Positions 12,501 through 25,378 of a stretch of DNA of 64,000 nucleotides are shown piece after piece. The notes under the pieces were generated by a model. The model saw only the letters and a program-made list of their open reading frames with translations, searched no databases and had not been told where the DNA came from. The translations under genes were made by a program, and so were the position numbers. The DNA comes from Melastoma dodecandrum (Eukaryota; Streptophyta; Magnoliopsida; Myrtales; Melastomataceae). How positions within the stretch are numbered: the stretch's first letter is position 1; every line of letters starts with the position of its first letter. The DNA lies in NCBI GenBank assembly GCA_029817715.1, contig JARUPY010000248.1, positions 496,001 to 560,000 of the forward strand. The letters are read 5' to 3'.

Positions 12501-13381
12501 ACAGGTTTTGGCGTCTTATCAGGCTGCTCTTTCCGTTTTCGGAGGCAAAGGAGTAAGATTATGAGCAGCAGAATCAGGGCTAGCACACTTCCAATGACGA
12601 TTCCTATGATAGCGGCAGTTGATAGCTTCTTCTTGGACTTGGAAACTGCTGCAGGAGGCGGAGTAGGGAGCGAAGGGGATGGGGCCGGTGAGGGGAAGAA
12701 AGGGGTACAAGGAGGCAGCGGTCCGCCACAGAGGGCGAGGTTCCCGGCGAAGGCTGAACCCGGGAATTGAGACAGGGTGCTCGGGATAGAACCATTGAGG
12801 GCATTATTGGAGACGTTGAACGAGGTGATGGACCCGTCCTGGTTGATGCTGGGGAGCGCCCCAGAGAAGTTGTTGTTCTGGAGGTAAAGTCGCGTGAGCT
12901 TAGTGAGATTGGTGAGGCCGAAGGGGATGGGGCCAGAGAAAGCATTGGAGGACAGGTCGACGCGGGAGAGACCAGTGAGGGAGACAATGGGTTCGGGGAA
13001 GCCACCGGAGAAGTTGTTGTCCTGGAGGTAGAGGGAGCGGAGGTGGGTGAGGTTGGAGAGGTCGGGAGGGAAGGGGGAGGAGATGCGGTTAGAGCGGAGG
13101 GAGAGGACGCGGAGGGAGGTGAGTCGGCCGAGGGTGTCTGGGGGTAGGGGGCCGAAGAGTCCCACCCCAGGGAGGCGGAGGATGACGACGGAGGAGTTGG
13201 TGGGGTCGCAGACGACGCCGATCCAGGAGCAGGCGGAGAGGGAAGGGTCCCAGCGGACGCGGGAGGAGTGAGGGGTGGCAGAGAGGAAGGAGAGGAGTGA
13301 CTGCTTGTCCTGGGTGGGCTCGGCGCGGGCGAGGAGGGGAAAATGGCAGAGGAGGAGGAACAAGGCTGGGAGTGAGGGCAT
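9599..13381 (-). CDS. LRR receptor-like pseudokinase (At2g26730-like)
   Basis: Probable inactive LRR-III receptor kinase of the plasma membrane, 659 residues (Arabidopsis At2g26730 is of nearly the same length). Exon 1 is 13381-12070 and exon 2 is 10266-9599; the 1.8-kb intron falls inside the kinase domain after ALLHG, as in the family. In order: signal peptide ([20 protein letters not shown]), the [10 protein letters not shown] cap, about five LRRs, a Pro/Ser-rich juxtamembrane stretch, a transmembrane helix ([16 protein letters not shown]) and a kinase-like domain. The ATP lysine (VVVKRLKD) is present. The catalytic HRD is HGN and DFG is DYG, so phosphotransfer is unlikely; this is the family's normal state. 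The C-terminus ends in the [22 protein letters not shown] tail. No other feature was seen in the intron. A 14-nt C tract (coding strand) lies 22 bp before the ATG. Confidence 0.94.
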
Positions 13382-13616
13382 TGTCGTTTGTTTGTTGTAG
13401 TTGGGGGGGGGGGGGGTTGTATAATATCAAATGATGAAACCGGGGCCAGCCATAGCCATCGGAGGGAGGGAGGAGAAGGAGCAAAAGAGGAGTTGAGCAG
13501 AGGCGACGAAGATGAAGATGATGATGATGATGACGACGACGTTTGGAGGGAGGTTGATGGAAAGTAAATAAAAAGGAAAGGGAATCACAAGCGAATTCCA
13601 AGCCAATCATCACTTG

Positions 13617-14440
13617 CCATTTTTCCCTCTTCCTCTTTAATTAATCATTTGTTTTTGTTGTTGTTATTCATTTCCAGAGTTTTATTAATCAAAATAACAT
13701 TTTTTATCTACATATATATATTTAGTTAATTGGAAGTGAATTGAAATAATAAAAAGAATATGTATGTTTATTATTAATGGGGCTTACTGTTAGTGTTTAC
13801 CCATACCCATCATCATTAATACTATTAAATACTCTTTCAATAGTGATGGTAACTGATAACTTAATAGAAATGAATTTTCTAATTAGTAAGTCGGGTACTT
13901 TATTAATTTTTTTTTTTTAAATAAAGCATCCATTTTTTTAGATAAAATTCTAAACATTTCTTACACTTTTTATTTTCTCAAAAAAATGAAATATGTAAAT
14001 AGCTAAATTTCAGCAAATTTTTGTTGCTACTCGAGGAAAATATCTATAATAGTAAGTGCGTCGATACTAAGACTCGGTATTTAGAGTTGAATTTCTGAGC
14101 AACATATTTAACGTCCGTATCGTAATAAAATTATCACATTAGCTTAAAAGAAAGCTAGTGCAGGTCGTCCGTTGTCCACATTTTATTTTTTTTCCCGAGC
14201 ACTCGGTACATTTCTTATTTATATATTTATTCATATAAAAATAGTATCAACAACGACATCCGACACGTGAGAAATTCAACCGGGCAATTTATCTAAGATG
14301 ATCTCCTTGTTGTTTGTGAGATTTTAAATGCCAATGTTCCGAAATAATATTACATGGAAAAAAATTTACGAAATAAAAGAGATAGATTTTAAAATTTCAT
14401 AAATAATAAAAGACCAATAATTAGTTTGGGCCGAATCTGT
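13617..14440. other. AT-rich intergenic stretch
   Basis: AT-rich DNA upstream of the receptor pseudokinase, with short A/T homopolymers and no reading frame of note. It ends at the dioxygenase remnant. Confidence 0.5.
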
Positions 14441-14460
14441 CAGGGCCCATTAATCGATGA

Positions 14461-15180
14461 TTAGGTGCAGTAGAAGGTCTTCTTAAGAGCAGTAGCCCGT
14501 TGGCAGATGCGAATGAGACCTCCTTCTTCCTGATCGACGGGCTTGTAAAGCTCGGGGTGTTTATGGTCCACGAGCTTGTCCGGGCACTCGGCCGTCCCTT
14601 TCACCGACCTGAATAAACCCACGGAGTATCTCGTCTCGTCCCCAGCCATCATCACCCCGAGCGCACCTCAACCTCTGCAGTTGCTCCATCCCTTGTTGCC
14701 ATAAAAACCGGATGATGAATATCGCTCTTGTTACTGTCTTACTACATTGCAATTGATTATTCCATCGATGATATTTGTTATTCACGTGAAGAATGTGGAA
14801 TTATACTGTTCACCCCGTTCTCTAATCTGCCTTGGTTTCGATCTCTAACCCGCTCACCCCGTTCTGTCGAAGGATGGTTAGGAAGTTGACGTCGTAATGT
14901 GTACGGCAGGTATCAGCTCCTCACGACCCGGATGACGGACAAATCGAAACATCCGGCAGATCCGACAGCCATCGACACGGCCCTCGTGGAGAGGAAAAAA
15001 TGCGGTAGGTCAGATAAGTTCACATCATAAGGCTTCTCAGGATCAGAACAGAGGAAACGAAGCTTGGTCCCTTTGGAAGGAAGGCTAAACAGCACTGTGG
15101 AGCTGCTCTGCGAGGGCAGATGGAGAAGGAAGAGGAGTCCCCAGAATTCATCTGAAATCGAAGTTCGCCCTCGAACACGT
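14461..15180 (-). pseudogene. Remnant of a 2-oxoglutarate/Fe(II)-dependent dioxygenase (AOP-like)
   Basis: Two separated fragments read on the minus strand. The 3' part (about 14700-14461) contains MAGDETRYSVGLF, then PDKLVDHKHPELYKP and a final TFYCT before a stop. This matches the C-terminal core of AOP-type plant dioxygenases (GNEARYSVGLF, then LVDEEHPLLYKPFDH). The reading frame breaks just upstream, where the iron-binding HRVMM context should be. The 5' part (about 15110-14913) reads VLFSLPSKGTKLRF followed by EKPYD, resembling the N-terminal LFDLPLETKLRN-type segment. The middle of the enzyme, including the HxD iron ligands, is missing. It looks like a decayed, internally deleted copy. 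Assignment is by remembered family similarity. Confidence 0.6.
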
Positions 15181-15583
15181 TTTAATACCAGAAGAGGACG
15201 ATGATGCGGACTGTGAGAATTAAACGTTGGTAGCTAAAAATCTCAACGTACCAAACGCAGCTGTCATTAGGACTTCAATGACGATGTAATGCATAGAACG
15301 TGGACCGACCAGAACGTAAATTTAAAAAAAAATGAAAATAAAATATAAGAGCAAAAGCTAATTACAAGTAGATTAGATTACAAAGTTTTCCCGGTCAAAG
15401 TACATATCATTACTCCCAAGTGGAGGAACAGGAAATTAAAAAAGGAAGTAAAGCAAAAGGGAATTAAGAAACGAACTTATAAAGAAGAAAGATATGAGGG
15501 TGGTGAAGATGGGAGGAAGGCTGGCTAAACCAAAGGTTGAATTCTTCTACACAAACGCAGTGACTTCATGGATCCCCTCCCAG
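15181..15583. other. Intergenic stretch between dioxygenase remnant and FATB 3' end
   Basis: AT-rich DNA with no supported reading frame. The part next to 15584 is the likely FATB 3' UTR. Confidence 0.45.
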
Positions 15584-17910
15584 TCAAGCACTCCCCGCGG
15601 AAATCTCCCCCGCCACTCGGGCCCCTCCGCTGTTGGCATTCTTTGGCCTCCATTCGGTTCTCGCCCTCAAGATTTCGGTCCCGCCCTCGAGACGAAGCAA
15701 GTGCTGGCACTCCACTTGGCTAGAACCATCGAGGAGGTTGTCGGGGGCGGTTGCGCCATCCCTTGCGAGGGTAGTCAGGGACTGAAGCACGCTGTCTTTC
15801 CCGCATTCCCTCCTGTACTCCAGCGTTATGGCAGAGAGCTCGCGGCTCTCCAGGATCGGCTGGGGAGCACTCTGTAATCCATATAGCAGTTGGGGAGTTG
15901 GCATGTCAGTTTTTTAAGGATGAGGAAATGGATGGATGGGAAGGAATTCGACTAACCTCGAATACCCAGCCTATGTACTTCACATTGTTGACATGCTGGT
16001 TGACATCCAGATCATGCCACCTTGGCTGTGAATTGGAGAGCACAATACCAAAGTCGTCAACGCTCATTCACAGCAGCAATGGAGAAAACGGAAAACGTTA
16101 CAAGAAAATGCCTACTTACAGTTAAACCAGATCGGATGAAGTCAGCAGTGTCATCGTCGAGCTTGGGTAGCTTTCGGCCGTCCTCAGCTACTGCAGGGGA
16201 ACAATCTATAAAATGGGGTTCTATCTCACCTCTAACCTCTTCAGGCATTTTTGACAGTCTTCTCGTATGCTTATTCATCATCACCCAGACACTGCACACA
16301 TCAAGGTAGGAGAGTCGGCAAACTCAACCGGAACTTCTTATTATTTTTTTAGGACAAGACCACCAGCACAATAATATGTCATCGGGATTTCTACAAGTGA
16401 AAGAGACAGAGGGTGTATTTGAAAACCTCATATGTGTGAAGGCAAGAAGAGAACTAGATGGTGAAGACAAACCGACAAGTTAAATAGTAACAAGATGTTT
16501 GTAAATAGCGTGTTTACCTGGATGCTTTGGTAATTATTTCTCCAGTTTTAAGATCTTGAACATGCCAATCTCGCCGCATGCCATTTTTTCCAGAACCACT
16601 TACCCATGTGTCTACTTGAACAGTGTCCCCCCTGAAACAGGAGATGAAAATCAACTTTGACACCAGTACCAAGCCAAGATAACACTTTCAAAACAGAGAT
16701 TTGGTTACTGCCGAAAGGAGCAACTTTCAATAGACAGTTCAACATTGGCCCGTAAAGAACCGTCTGACTAGTAAACACAACTCATACCTCTGTGATGTTT
16801 TAATGTCGGGGCTGATGTTAAGTTTTTACTCTTTTAGTAGGCATACCAAACTCGTTAAATAAAGCAAATCCCAGATCGCAAGAATGGTGAAATTAGTATG
16901 GCATGCTATTGCCAAAAACAAGGATTTTTAGACCGTTCATGTTTGAGATTGTATTTCTTGTGAATGCTAGCTTGTGCATACACACAATTGAACAGACCTA
17001 TCAGTCCACAAGATCGGTCTTTATCCATCAAGGAATGAGTGCCCGGAAGCAGAAAAGGTGCAAACTAATCAACTGATACAGCAGGTTCGATGGACCATGC
17101 AACAAAAACAAAGTATGATACTGACTTACCAAGTCGGATAGCGGTCAACTAGAATCTGCATTTTTGTGACAACCCAAATCAAATTCCTTTTACTCATCTC
17201 TGGCGTAGAACCAAAGCCGTCGGCGAAGAGTCCTGCAGTTCTCACATGATTAAGGGCTGTCTCCTGCAAGAACAGTAACTTTAAGGAGCTGGAAGAACCA
17301 AAAAGTACTTCTAGAGATTGTCGCATTCATTAATGAAGAAAAGATTGACATATTCTCTTCTGAAAGCTTTCAGAATTCAGTCAGTAATTTAAAAAAAAAG
17401 AAGTTTGCCTCGCACCTGCAAATGATTCATCAAAGTCTCAATCGAGGCTGTCCGATCCGCACCTATCTCATACGATCTAATCGAAAAGTTCTGCCTAAAG
17501 ACATGCCCATCCTGAACAATCCTCCCCAATCCAAACGGATCGTAAAGGATATCGGGTCGTCTTGGTTTCCAATCGAGCATCGTCCACTGCTTCTCCGCTG
17601 CCAAGAACACAGTAGTTATCGCGGCGAGAAGCATGCTCCAATCAGGCAGCTGGTTTATGAACGTCCGTGGAGGAGGCGACAGGATGTTGTCATCATTCTT
17701 CACGCTCTCCGGGAGCTTCGTCAGGTTAACTGAGTTCCCATTAATCTTCGGGGGAGCCTGGGCATTAACCTTCATCTGCAAGCGAGCAGATCCGGGATTC
17801 TTCCTAACGGGCACAAAGCCGGAAACCCCATTCCCGTGCTTGGCAGCCTTGCCAGTCGAACCGGGAGAAGGAACGGCGAGAAAAGCGGAGGCAGCTGGGA
17901 TAGCAACCAT
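15584..17910 (-). CDS. FATB: Acyl-ACP thioesterase FATB, plastidial
   Basis: Hydrolyses saturated acyl-ACP (mainly palmitoyl) in the plastid stroma, releasing free fatty acids for export. Six exons, all GT-AG: 17910-17416, 17263-17130, 16631-16518, 16291-16120, 16025-15957, 15871-15584. They give 423 residues, normal for the family. The N-terminus is a Ser/Ala-rich transit peptide, followed by a hydrophobic patch (WSMLLAAITTVF) and the FATB entry RPDILYDPFGLGRIVQDGHVFRQ. The hotdog domains follow (RSYEIGADRTASIETLMNHLQ is at the end of exon 1). Catalytic Asn314 and His316 lie in DLDVNQHVNN, and Cys351 in YRREC. The end reads RTEWRPKNAN. A probable intron in the 5' UTR (acceptor near 17922) is inferred. 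The gene appears intact. Confidence 0.95.
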
Positions 17911-18199
17911 TCTCTGGCCTCCTAAACCACGACGAAGCCTATTTCACCAAAATGGGAGGAGGTGGCACTCTTGATGTAAGGATCAAAATCACAAAGGCGA
18001 CGCCATTCTGTGGGCGAAAAGCACCGATCGTTAACTCTTCAATTCAACTAACGAACACACTAACTAACCATGCAATCAAACAAAATGCGTGTCGAGAAGG
18101 AAACAAGAATCGCGAAAATCTTGACTTCGTCCCCCGCCCCCCCGTCGAGGTTTACAGAGAAAAACGACTCTGGAAAACGCCCACACGATAAACGCATGA

Positions 18200-19980
18200 G
18201 GCCCACCCCCCCCCGGGATAAATTAAAATTCACCGAAACCTTACAAATTTAAATTTAAAAATGAAAAAAAAAACGAAAGGAGAGACCCAGATCTGCGCTG
18301 CCACCCGTTCCCCAATCAGAACAAAACACACAAAACCACCGACGAAGGAAATGCAGGGGAAAACCGTAGCAGTCGGCCGACGTAGTACCACCATTAGGAA
18401 GGCGACATTGCAGAATGAGTCGGGAGAATCCTTTACCTTTAAAAAAAGAGAGAGAGGAGGAGGAGGTGGGTTGGGGGGGCTGTGGCCGGATTCGCCGGGA
18501 AGGGGGGAGGTACAAAGGACGGAGGAGGGCTAAACCGACATTTCAGATCAGGCGGAGAAGAGGGAAACAAAGAATAAAGCAAGGAAAAAACAATCCCCAG
18601 TGTCTCTCGACAAAAAAAGAACAAAGCCCGCTGGCCTTTCTCTTCCTCCCTTTTCCGTTTTTCTTTATCCTCACCGCCACCACCACTCTCTCTCTCTCTC
18701 TAAAAAGAAGAAGAAGAAGAAGATGATGATGATGATTTAGGAGGGAACGAAATTATCCCGACATTTTCGCCAATTCCTCCTTTCTTCAAGAAGTAGAGAG
18801 AGACAACCCGAAATTCCTCCCAAAAAATGAAACAATAACGTAGGTATTGAGGCGAGCATATCATCGTACGAGGGAGAGGATTTAATTTCAGAAACATTTA
18901 TAAAAGAAAGAATTTTTTATTTGGCGTGGACTAAACTAAAGAGTTGGATGAACCGTCCCCTCCCCCAACACCACACACTGTCGTTACTTTCTTCTTAATA
19001 AGAAGAACACGTTGGCGTATGGGGGGGATTCCATCCATTCATTCATTCCCATGTCTTTTCGCCCTCGACCCAACATTTTTATCACTGACATTCTTCCGAC
19101 GTACTTGCTACTACTCTCTGACACCCTTCTTTCTGTCTCTACATGGGGTCGACAACTTGAATTCATTTGAATAATAATCCCATTTCGATCCTTTTAACCT
19201 CCTTGTATGCTATAACATTGTCGGAAAATGTATGTCGTACCAAGAAAACACCGTGACATGATGCACGCCGCGTATGGATGGTAATTGAATCCCCCTCCGG
19301 TCTTTCGTGAGGCCAAGAATCGCGTCGTGTTGGTGGCAAGGAAGAGTACCCCCCCCCCCCCCCTCCCCCTCCCCCTCCTCCCCACCCGTTGCTTTCCATC
19401 TCATTAAATATAGAAGCATTCCAAATTAGTGCAAAAGGACTTGAATGGACCACTAATCAAATTCTTGTTTCACAAACGCCCCCTCCCCCTCCTTTCGGCG
19501 ATTGGGGGTGAGGGTGGGTGTCATGAATAATAATTAAGTAGCCACAAAATTCGGGTACAAAAATCGCGTATTCAAGGCATTTGGAGGCCGCCTCCCCCTC
19601 CCCCTCCCCGTCCCCCATGTATTATCCATCCATAGACCACTTTTATTTAATCACCATGATGACATTCACATGCTTGTTATAGGTATTGGAAACGTCAAAA
19701 CCTGCGTAGTACCCGCCCCCCCCCAATTTTTATAATAATGTTTGGGAGTTTGGTGTAACCACATTTGTCCCCCATTAGTGTCGTGTCATGAATGTTACCA
19801 ATTATTCGTAGCTCGTTTGTTTGGTAACGGAAAATGAGGCCTTCGAACATTAGGACAAGCCCATGGACCTAGGCCCAGTGGAATAATGGAAAAAAAAAAA
19901 AAGAATGATTACGTCATCCCCCGAATCCAAGACACTTCCCTTCCTTCAATGATAAACTTGAAGTTTTCGGTCCTGACTGA
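18200..19980. other. FATB upstream region and intergenic DNA
   Basis: Between the FATB start and the 3' end of the DUF936 gene. It holds a CT/GAA microsatellite-like stretch (about 18680-18736), a C15 tract at 19349-19363 and C9 tracts at 18206 and 19716. No convincing gene was seen. The first FATB exon (5' UTR) probably lies around 18.4-18.7 kb. Confidence 0.45.
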
Positions 19981-19984
19981 CTGA

Positions 19985-22340
19985 CTAGACTTGAGATGAA
20001 TTAGCAGCAGCAGCGGACGATGCGGGATTGCAGTTGTCGTACGTGGAGCCCACGTGCTTGATTACGAAGCCGTAGATCTTCCTCTTCAGCCTGTCGATCT
20101 TCTCCGTCACCTTCCCTTCCGGCTTCGGCCCTACTCGGTCCAACCAGTCATTCACTCTCTTCAGGTTCGACAGTACGGCCGCTACGGAGCTGCAGTCCAG
20201 GTTTCTGCCCCTGCCGCTGCTTCCACCTCCGGAGCTGTCCCCGAATACCCGGAACCCTGCGTCTAAGGACTCCTCGACGAACCTGAGGAACCAGGACTGC
20301 ATCTCGGTCTGTAGTTTCTGGCAGAGCTCGACGTTCTCCTTCACTCCCTGGCCCTTTGTCCAATCTTGTGCGGCCTTCAGCTCCACGTTTGGCTGCAATG
20401 CGTCCTTCATCCTTTTCCGGTTAAGCACACCACCGTTCCGTGGAGTTGAGGTTGGATCAATGTCCTGGTCAGTTAGGAAATTGACTATCTGAAGATCAGT
20501 CGCCAGAGCTGTCTCCACCCAGACAGAGAAATTTGATTTTCCTGATGGGATGTTGTCGACCACTGGAGAGCTATTCCGATCCATTGACTCAGTTGTTCTA
20601 GCCGATTTCAGCACTTCATCGTAAATCTTGAAGAACTGGTCGATGGCGGGCATAGGGTTCTCAGCCTTGGACACAGAACAGAGATCCGAGAACTTGCTGA
20701 AATCGAAACCCGGAGATTCCCAATCAGACAAAATTATCAAAGCTTAACTAAATTGGAAATGATTTTGCTGATGAACAGCACCTTAAAGATCTGAGTATGG
20801 CCTCAGTTATGGTGGCCTCCTCCAATGCTTCGGCAGCTGCAATGGAGGCGATGGTTCTCCTCTGCATTGCGTCCTGAATAGATTCGAACAAATCAAAGAT
20901 TGGCAATCGGTTATATATCCTTCAATCAACGATTGCTGGGATTCGACCATCAAATGACAAGTTAGATACCTGACCGAGCCTCCCAAGCTCTTTGGAGACG
21001 TAATCAAGAGGAATGCTACCATCAGTCCACTTCTTCTCGTGGATAACGATAGCTGGAGGTGCCTTAATGGCTTCAATGGCAGCATGTTTGGTCTTCGCAT
21101 TGCTCGGTGAGTCTTCCCCTTTTGGATTCCCGGCATCACTAAGACGACGGGATATTGCTGCCTGAGTACGTAAGATCGCGTGAGGGTCCATCTTGCACTT
21201 CTGATCCAAATCATCGTTTCCCCAGCTCTTCCTCCCGGCCTTCCCCATTTCCGAAGCCTTCGATATCCCAACAATCTTCTTCTTTCCACAAGAATCACCA
21301 ACAAGCGGGGAAACTGCCACCTTCACTCCACCAGATAACCTCCTGCCTGGAGAAATCGAGCACCTTCTCGGATTGACAGCAGCAATTATCCCCTGTTTCC
21401 TAGCATTTGGCGATGGCTGCCTGTACCTCGACGGGACGACTATTGCTGCCTCCCTAACAGCTCCCTTCCTCTCGCCTTCCTCTTTGGCTGCCGCAAGGCT
21501 TGGCACCACGCACTTTGATGGTACTGGCGAGGCCGACCTCTTGCCCTTTACAGCCATGGGCGACGGGTCCCTCTCTGGCGGCGGCTTCTTACCCACGGAT
21601 GCCGACCTCTTCTTAGCAGTAGCAGGAGACGAAAACTTAGTCAGCTTACACTTAATATCAGGCTGACCCTCCTTACATTCAATGTCATTCACATCGGCAG
21701 AGTTTACAAAATTGCTCATATTCTCGCGGGGAGTAAGAGCAGCTCTAGGCCGAGAAACCCTCGCTCCTCCCTCTTCCTTCTTGCTCCTGCCGAATCCTTC
21801 ATTCTCGTTGCTGGCCATCCCAAAAGCCACCCCCGAATTCGGCTTCTTATTCATCAAATAAGCAGAAAGGGGATCTGCAGAATCTGGATCATCAGAGACA
21901 GGCTGGATGACAAAATCACGAGCCGAGGAGGGGTAAGAACCAGACGGGTTGCAACGGACGAGGAGGGAAGAGGGAGACCCGAGTAGGGGGTGGACGCCAG
22001 GGACGGGGCGTAGGGAAGAGGGGAAAGGGAGAGGTGAACAGGAGGGGTCGAGGATGAGGCGGTCAATGTGGACGAATTGGCCGAGTTGGAGGCGGTTGGA
22101 GAGGATGAGGGAGTCAGAGAGGGAAGGGGGGAGGGAGACGTAGGTGGAGTGGAGGGAGTCGGAGATCTGAAGCAGGTAATGGCCTTGGTTGGAGTAGAGA
22201 TCATTGGGAGCTGCGAGCGCGGGGAGGATGGCAGTCACCTGCAGGAGAGGGGATCGGTGGTCACCGGCGGGACGCGAGGCGACACCCGAGTTCATCGCCT
22301 GGAGGAGCTTCAGCAGGATTCCCGGGGTTGGAGTCGCCAT
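19985..22340 (-). CDS. DUF936 family protein
   Basis: Plant-specific protein of unknown molecular function with the DUF936 architecture. Three exons (22340-20970, 20873-20782, 20696-19985) join in frame to 724 residues. The N-terminus reads [13 protein letters not shown], then an OB-fold-like stretch ([42 protein letters not shown]) diagnostic of the family. A long basic, Ser/Pro-rich low-complexity middle ([19 protein letters not shown]) follows. A conserved C-terminal helical part starts at the [20 protein letters not shown] segment and continues through exon 2 ([23 protein letters not shown]) into exon 3 ([32 protein letters not shown]). It ends with an Ala/Ser-rich tail. It may act at microtubules or in the nucleus, as suggested for some relatives, but nothing in the sequence decides this. 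Confidence 0.9.
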
Positions 22341-22989
22341 ATTCGGCTGTCGAATTAGGGATTTCTTTCTTTCCTTCTACTGCGATTGCTGCTCGGGGGG
22401 GGAATTTGAAGACGAGAAGAGGAGCCGTGGGCTGGGATTATGGCCGTTATTGGATCTGTTTTTGAATTTCAATTCCCTCCTCCGCTTTCCCAGGCGTTAA
22501 ATGTAACGTAACGGCCATTTAGGAAGTGGGGATTTTGTAGGGTGTAGCGAGGCGTATTGCGTTAGTGTAGACCACTGAGGCCCCTCCCATAATGTCGAGC
22601 CAAATGTTCGAACGACGCTGGATCAACGGAAAAGTTTTAGTCTTTTCTAGCTGCTGGCTCCAAAGAAGAAACTAATAAAACACATTGACGAGAACTCTGA
22701 ATTCTAGATGGAGTAATCTCCGGGGGGAACACCACACTTCTCATTTAGAATACATCAAAAGATCTTTGAAAAGATATTTAAAGCAAGTTGCTGATTTTAC
22801 TAGCTTGGCTTCCCATCTGCTACGCCGGGGTTCCTCGCGAAAACAGGCTTCAGGCAGCTATCACACGATGGCTGAGCGCAACTAAACTATGGGAATGTAC
22901 GAAATGCATTGGGTTTGAATACCTTATTAGGTGCGACATCCCATCTTGCGCGAGAGAAAAGATGGACACGGACAACATATGCAAGATTA

Positions 22990-24940
22990 TCATATTGTAC
23001 AAGAGCCCTGACTATTGCCATGAGTACATAGCATTGAGCCTCAGATTCTGTAGTACTGCTAAATTGGCCAGAACTGGCTTCATATCTTCGAATGGATCTT
23101 CACCACTGCATCAAAATTAAAATAGGAAACTGATTATACAATTGTAAAAATATTCCACCTGATAAAAGATACAGATTTTCCTAAAATTTTGACAATAAAT
23201 TTCCCAAATTGTCGGGAACAGGTTAGAGAGAGCAGAAAACCCATTGATCATGACCACATGGACATTAAACATAAACAGGTACACACAAGGAAGTCTCCAG
23301 AAGGGCTCCTTTCAAGGCAGTCAAGCTGCTAGAAGGCACATAATGGGTCCCAAGCCTTGTATATAGAACATCTGAGGGGGTAGAGAGACCCTCTTCCCAG
23401 TCAAACCAAGGTACATGCCCGAAAAATGAAGACACCTCGAGCATCAAGACCAAAACGTGACAAAGAATCTCCGGTAAATGGCACATGGAGGAAAACGATA
23501 GAAGAGGCGAGGAAGACAACTCATCCAGCCATTTCAAACACCTGCAAGCAGAAGACAAAGTGCTGAAGAGAAGACAATTGATTATACCAAGCTAAGTACC
23601 GTGTGTTTCTGCAAATGGATAAATTTGGATGCTAGTTCTAAAGATATAGATCACATGTAAAACTTGCAGGTGCTAACCAATTGCTCCTTCTCCAGGACCT
23701 TTAGCTGCTATATATGCAGAATCAACATCTGGAAACAGACCAATTCTGTTTTCTGGTATAGCGAGAACAGTCCTCTGGTGAAGTAAGAATAGAAATCAAC
23801 AGTTAGAAAGCTTCTGGATGTAAAGCCTATAAATATATGCCAAATAGAAGAAAAAACAACCTCTGTTACTATCCTAAAGAGACCATAACCCAACAAGCCA
23901 ATGCCAAAGTCCATCGTAATGCCATCCATGTAAGATATGTAAGGCTTCTCGTACTCGGATATTTTGCTCAATGAATATTCAGCCGAAAAAACCTGTCAGG
24001 GTGCATCACAATATGGAATACTAGTATCTCTCAAACCAGATGAACTGCAAGGTGTAAAAATGATAGAAAGCAAGATTGCCTGAAGAGGCAGCAAACTCAA
24101 GGCAAATTTAAGCTTTTTAATAAGAGAATAACAGGTTTTCTTTAGCAGCTATACATATAAAATTCCTACGTTTGTTAACCTTCACACCTCTGATGCAAGT
24201 GGCGTGTTCTTGTCCTTTTGGATTTTGGCAGCTACACCCTTAATATTCATTTCTGCATCAAGCACCCCTCATCAGTCACGGGACGTAGGAAAATCAGACA
24301 AGATTAATCCAAGACCAGCTACGCCAAGAGTTGCTTCTCATCACAGTCAAACCAAACATGACGTGGAATTCAACGATTCCCACATCATTACCAGCCGAGA
24401 AGGCATGCGGCGAGCTACTTTCGACCAGGACGCACTTTGCGCTATCGTCATTCCCACACTCATCCAGAAGCCGGTTTAATTTCACATCCATACCTGCAAC
24501 ACCACATCCAAAAGGCCAAGAACATCGAAATCCAGAAAATCAAACGCCTACGCCACACGCATGAACTAAACTTTTAAGCAAGCAACGATATACTCCAATC
24601 TCAATCCCACCACGTAAAATCATCAATGAAACATCTCATCATCGCAGTCGCCAAGCTGAACGATTCACCCAACTATCACCGAGAAACGGAACGAAATTAA
24701 TGGTGCTAAGGCCCTTTGGGAGGTCGAGTAGATGAAGGCGATTCCGTTGGGGTGAAGGGAGGACTTGATGAACTCGTCGGCGGGGGAAGCGACCATGGTA
24801 ACAAGCGACCAAAGGGAAGCGTAACCAACTCCGTGACGGCTGGGAGGGCAGTTAGAGCTACGGCGAGCGAGGGCGGAGGTGTTGGGTAACGAAGCTCTGG
24901 CAGAGACGAGGAATCGAGAAGCAGCGACTGCCACGATCAT
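22990..24940 (-). pseudogene. Decayed 3-hydroxyisobutyryl-CoA hydrolase-like gene (CHY family)
   Basis: At least seven exon remnants of a mitochondrial/peroxisomal CHY-type hydrolase of the enoyl-CoA hydratase superfamily: 24940-24693, 24493-24392, 24252-24188, 23992-23861, 23774-23678, about 23418-23283 and about 23107-22990. Recognisable blocks are HPNGIAFIY, LLDECGNDDSAKCVLVESSS, GVAAKIQKDKNTPL, the VFSAEYSL segment, [16 protein letters not shown] and GTHYVPSSSLTALKGALLE. Frame breaks are visible in exon 1 just after FIY (one base lost), in exon 6 between the LGLTGKR and TPSDVLY blocks, and in exon 7 after PVLAN. The oxyanion-hole region SAGMD has become SAEMN across the exon 2/3 junction, and GFGIGLSGHG has become [10 protein letters not shown]. 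The C-terminal exons were not found. Several splice sites still look normal, so the loss seems fairly recent. The upstream region keeps GGGCCC/AGCCCA motifs near 25057-25082. Confidence 0.75.
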
Positions 24941-25378
24941 GTGTCGCGATCGCTCCTCCCTCGCTCTGGCAGAAGACGCCGTAAGGAAGCGAGAGGAGGA
25001 CCATTTTCGCTTGTCCTGAACTCCATCTGAAGTGACTACTTTACCTCTGAGTCAAGCCCAGTGAAATGGGCCCTTAGCCCATGAAAGATCATGGGATAGT
25101 ATGTGGGATTTGGCCTAAGTTCTCTGAGGAATTACGACTGGAAATCACACTAGAAATTTTCTATTACAAAAGTATATCACATGGATCAAGCGCACAATCC
25201 TAGCACTACCTACGAAGAATGTTTCACGACGTAGGCTTGGGGACACGGGAACAGCGCACGCGTGTAGTATCCTATTTGCGTCTGTTTCTTCGAACCCGAT
25301 CCTGCACACAATACGAGGAAGACACGCTATAACATTGAGACGAAACGGGCAAGGGAGGAAGCAACCCCAGTGGGGTGT

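Noticed and set aside
12049..13271. Plus-strand frames of 89-135 codons opposite the receptor pseudokinase
   Set aside because: Shadows of the GC-rich first exon; no independent family signature.
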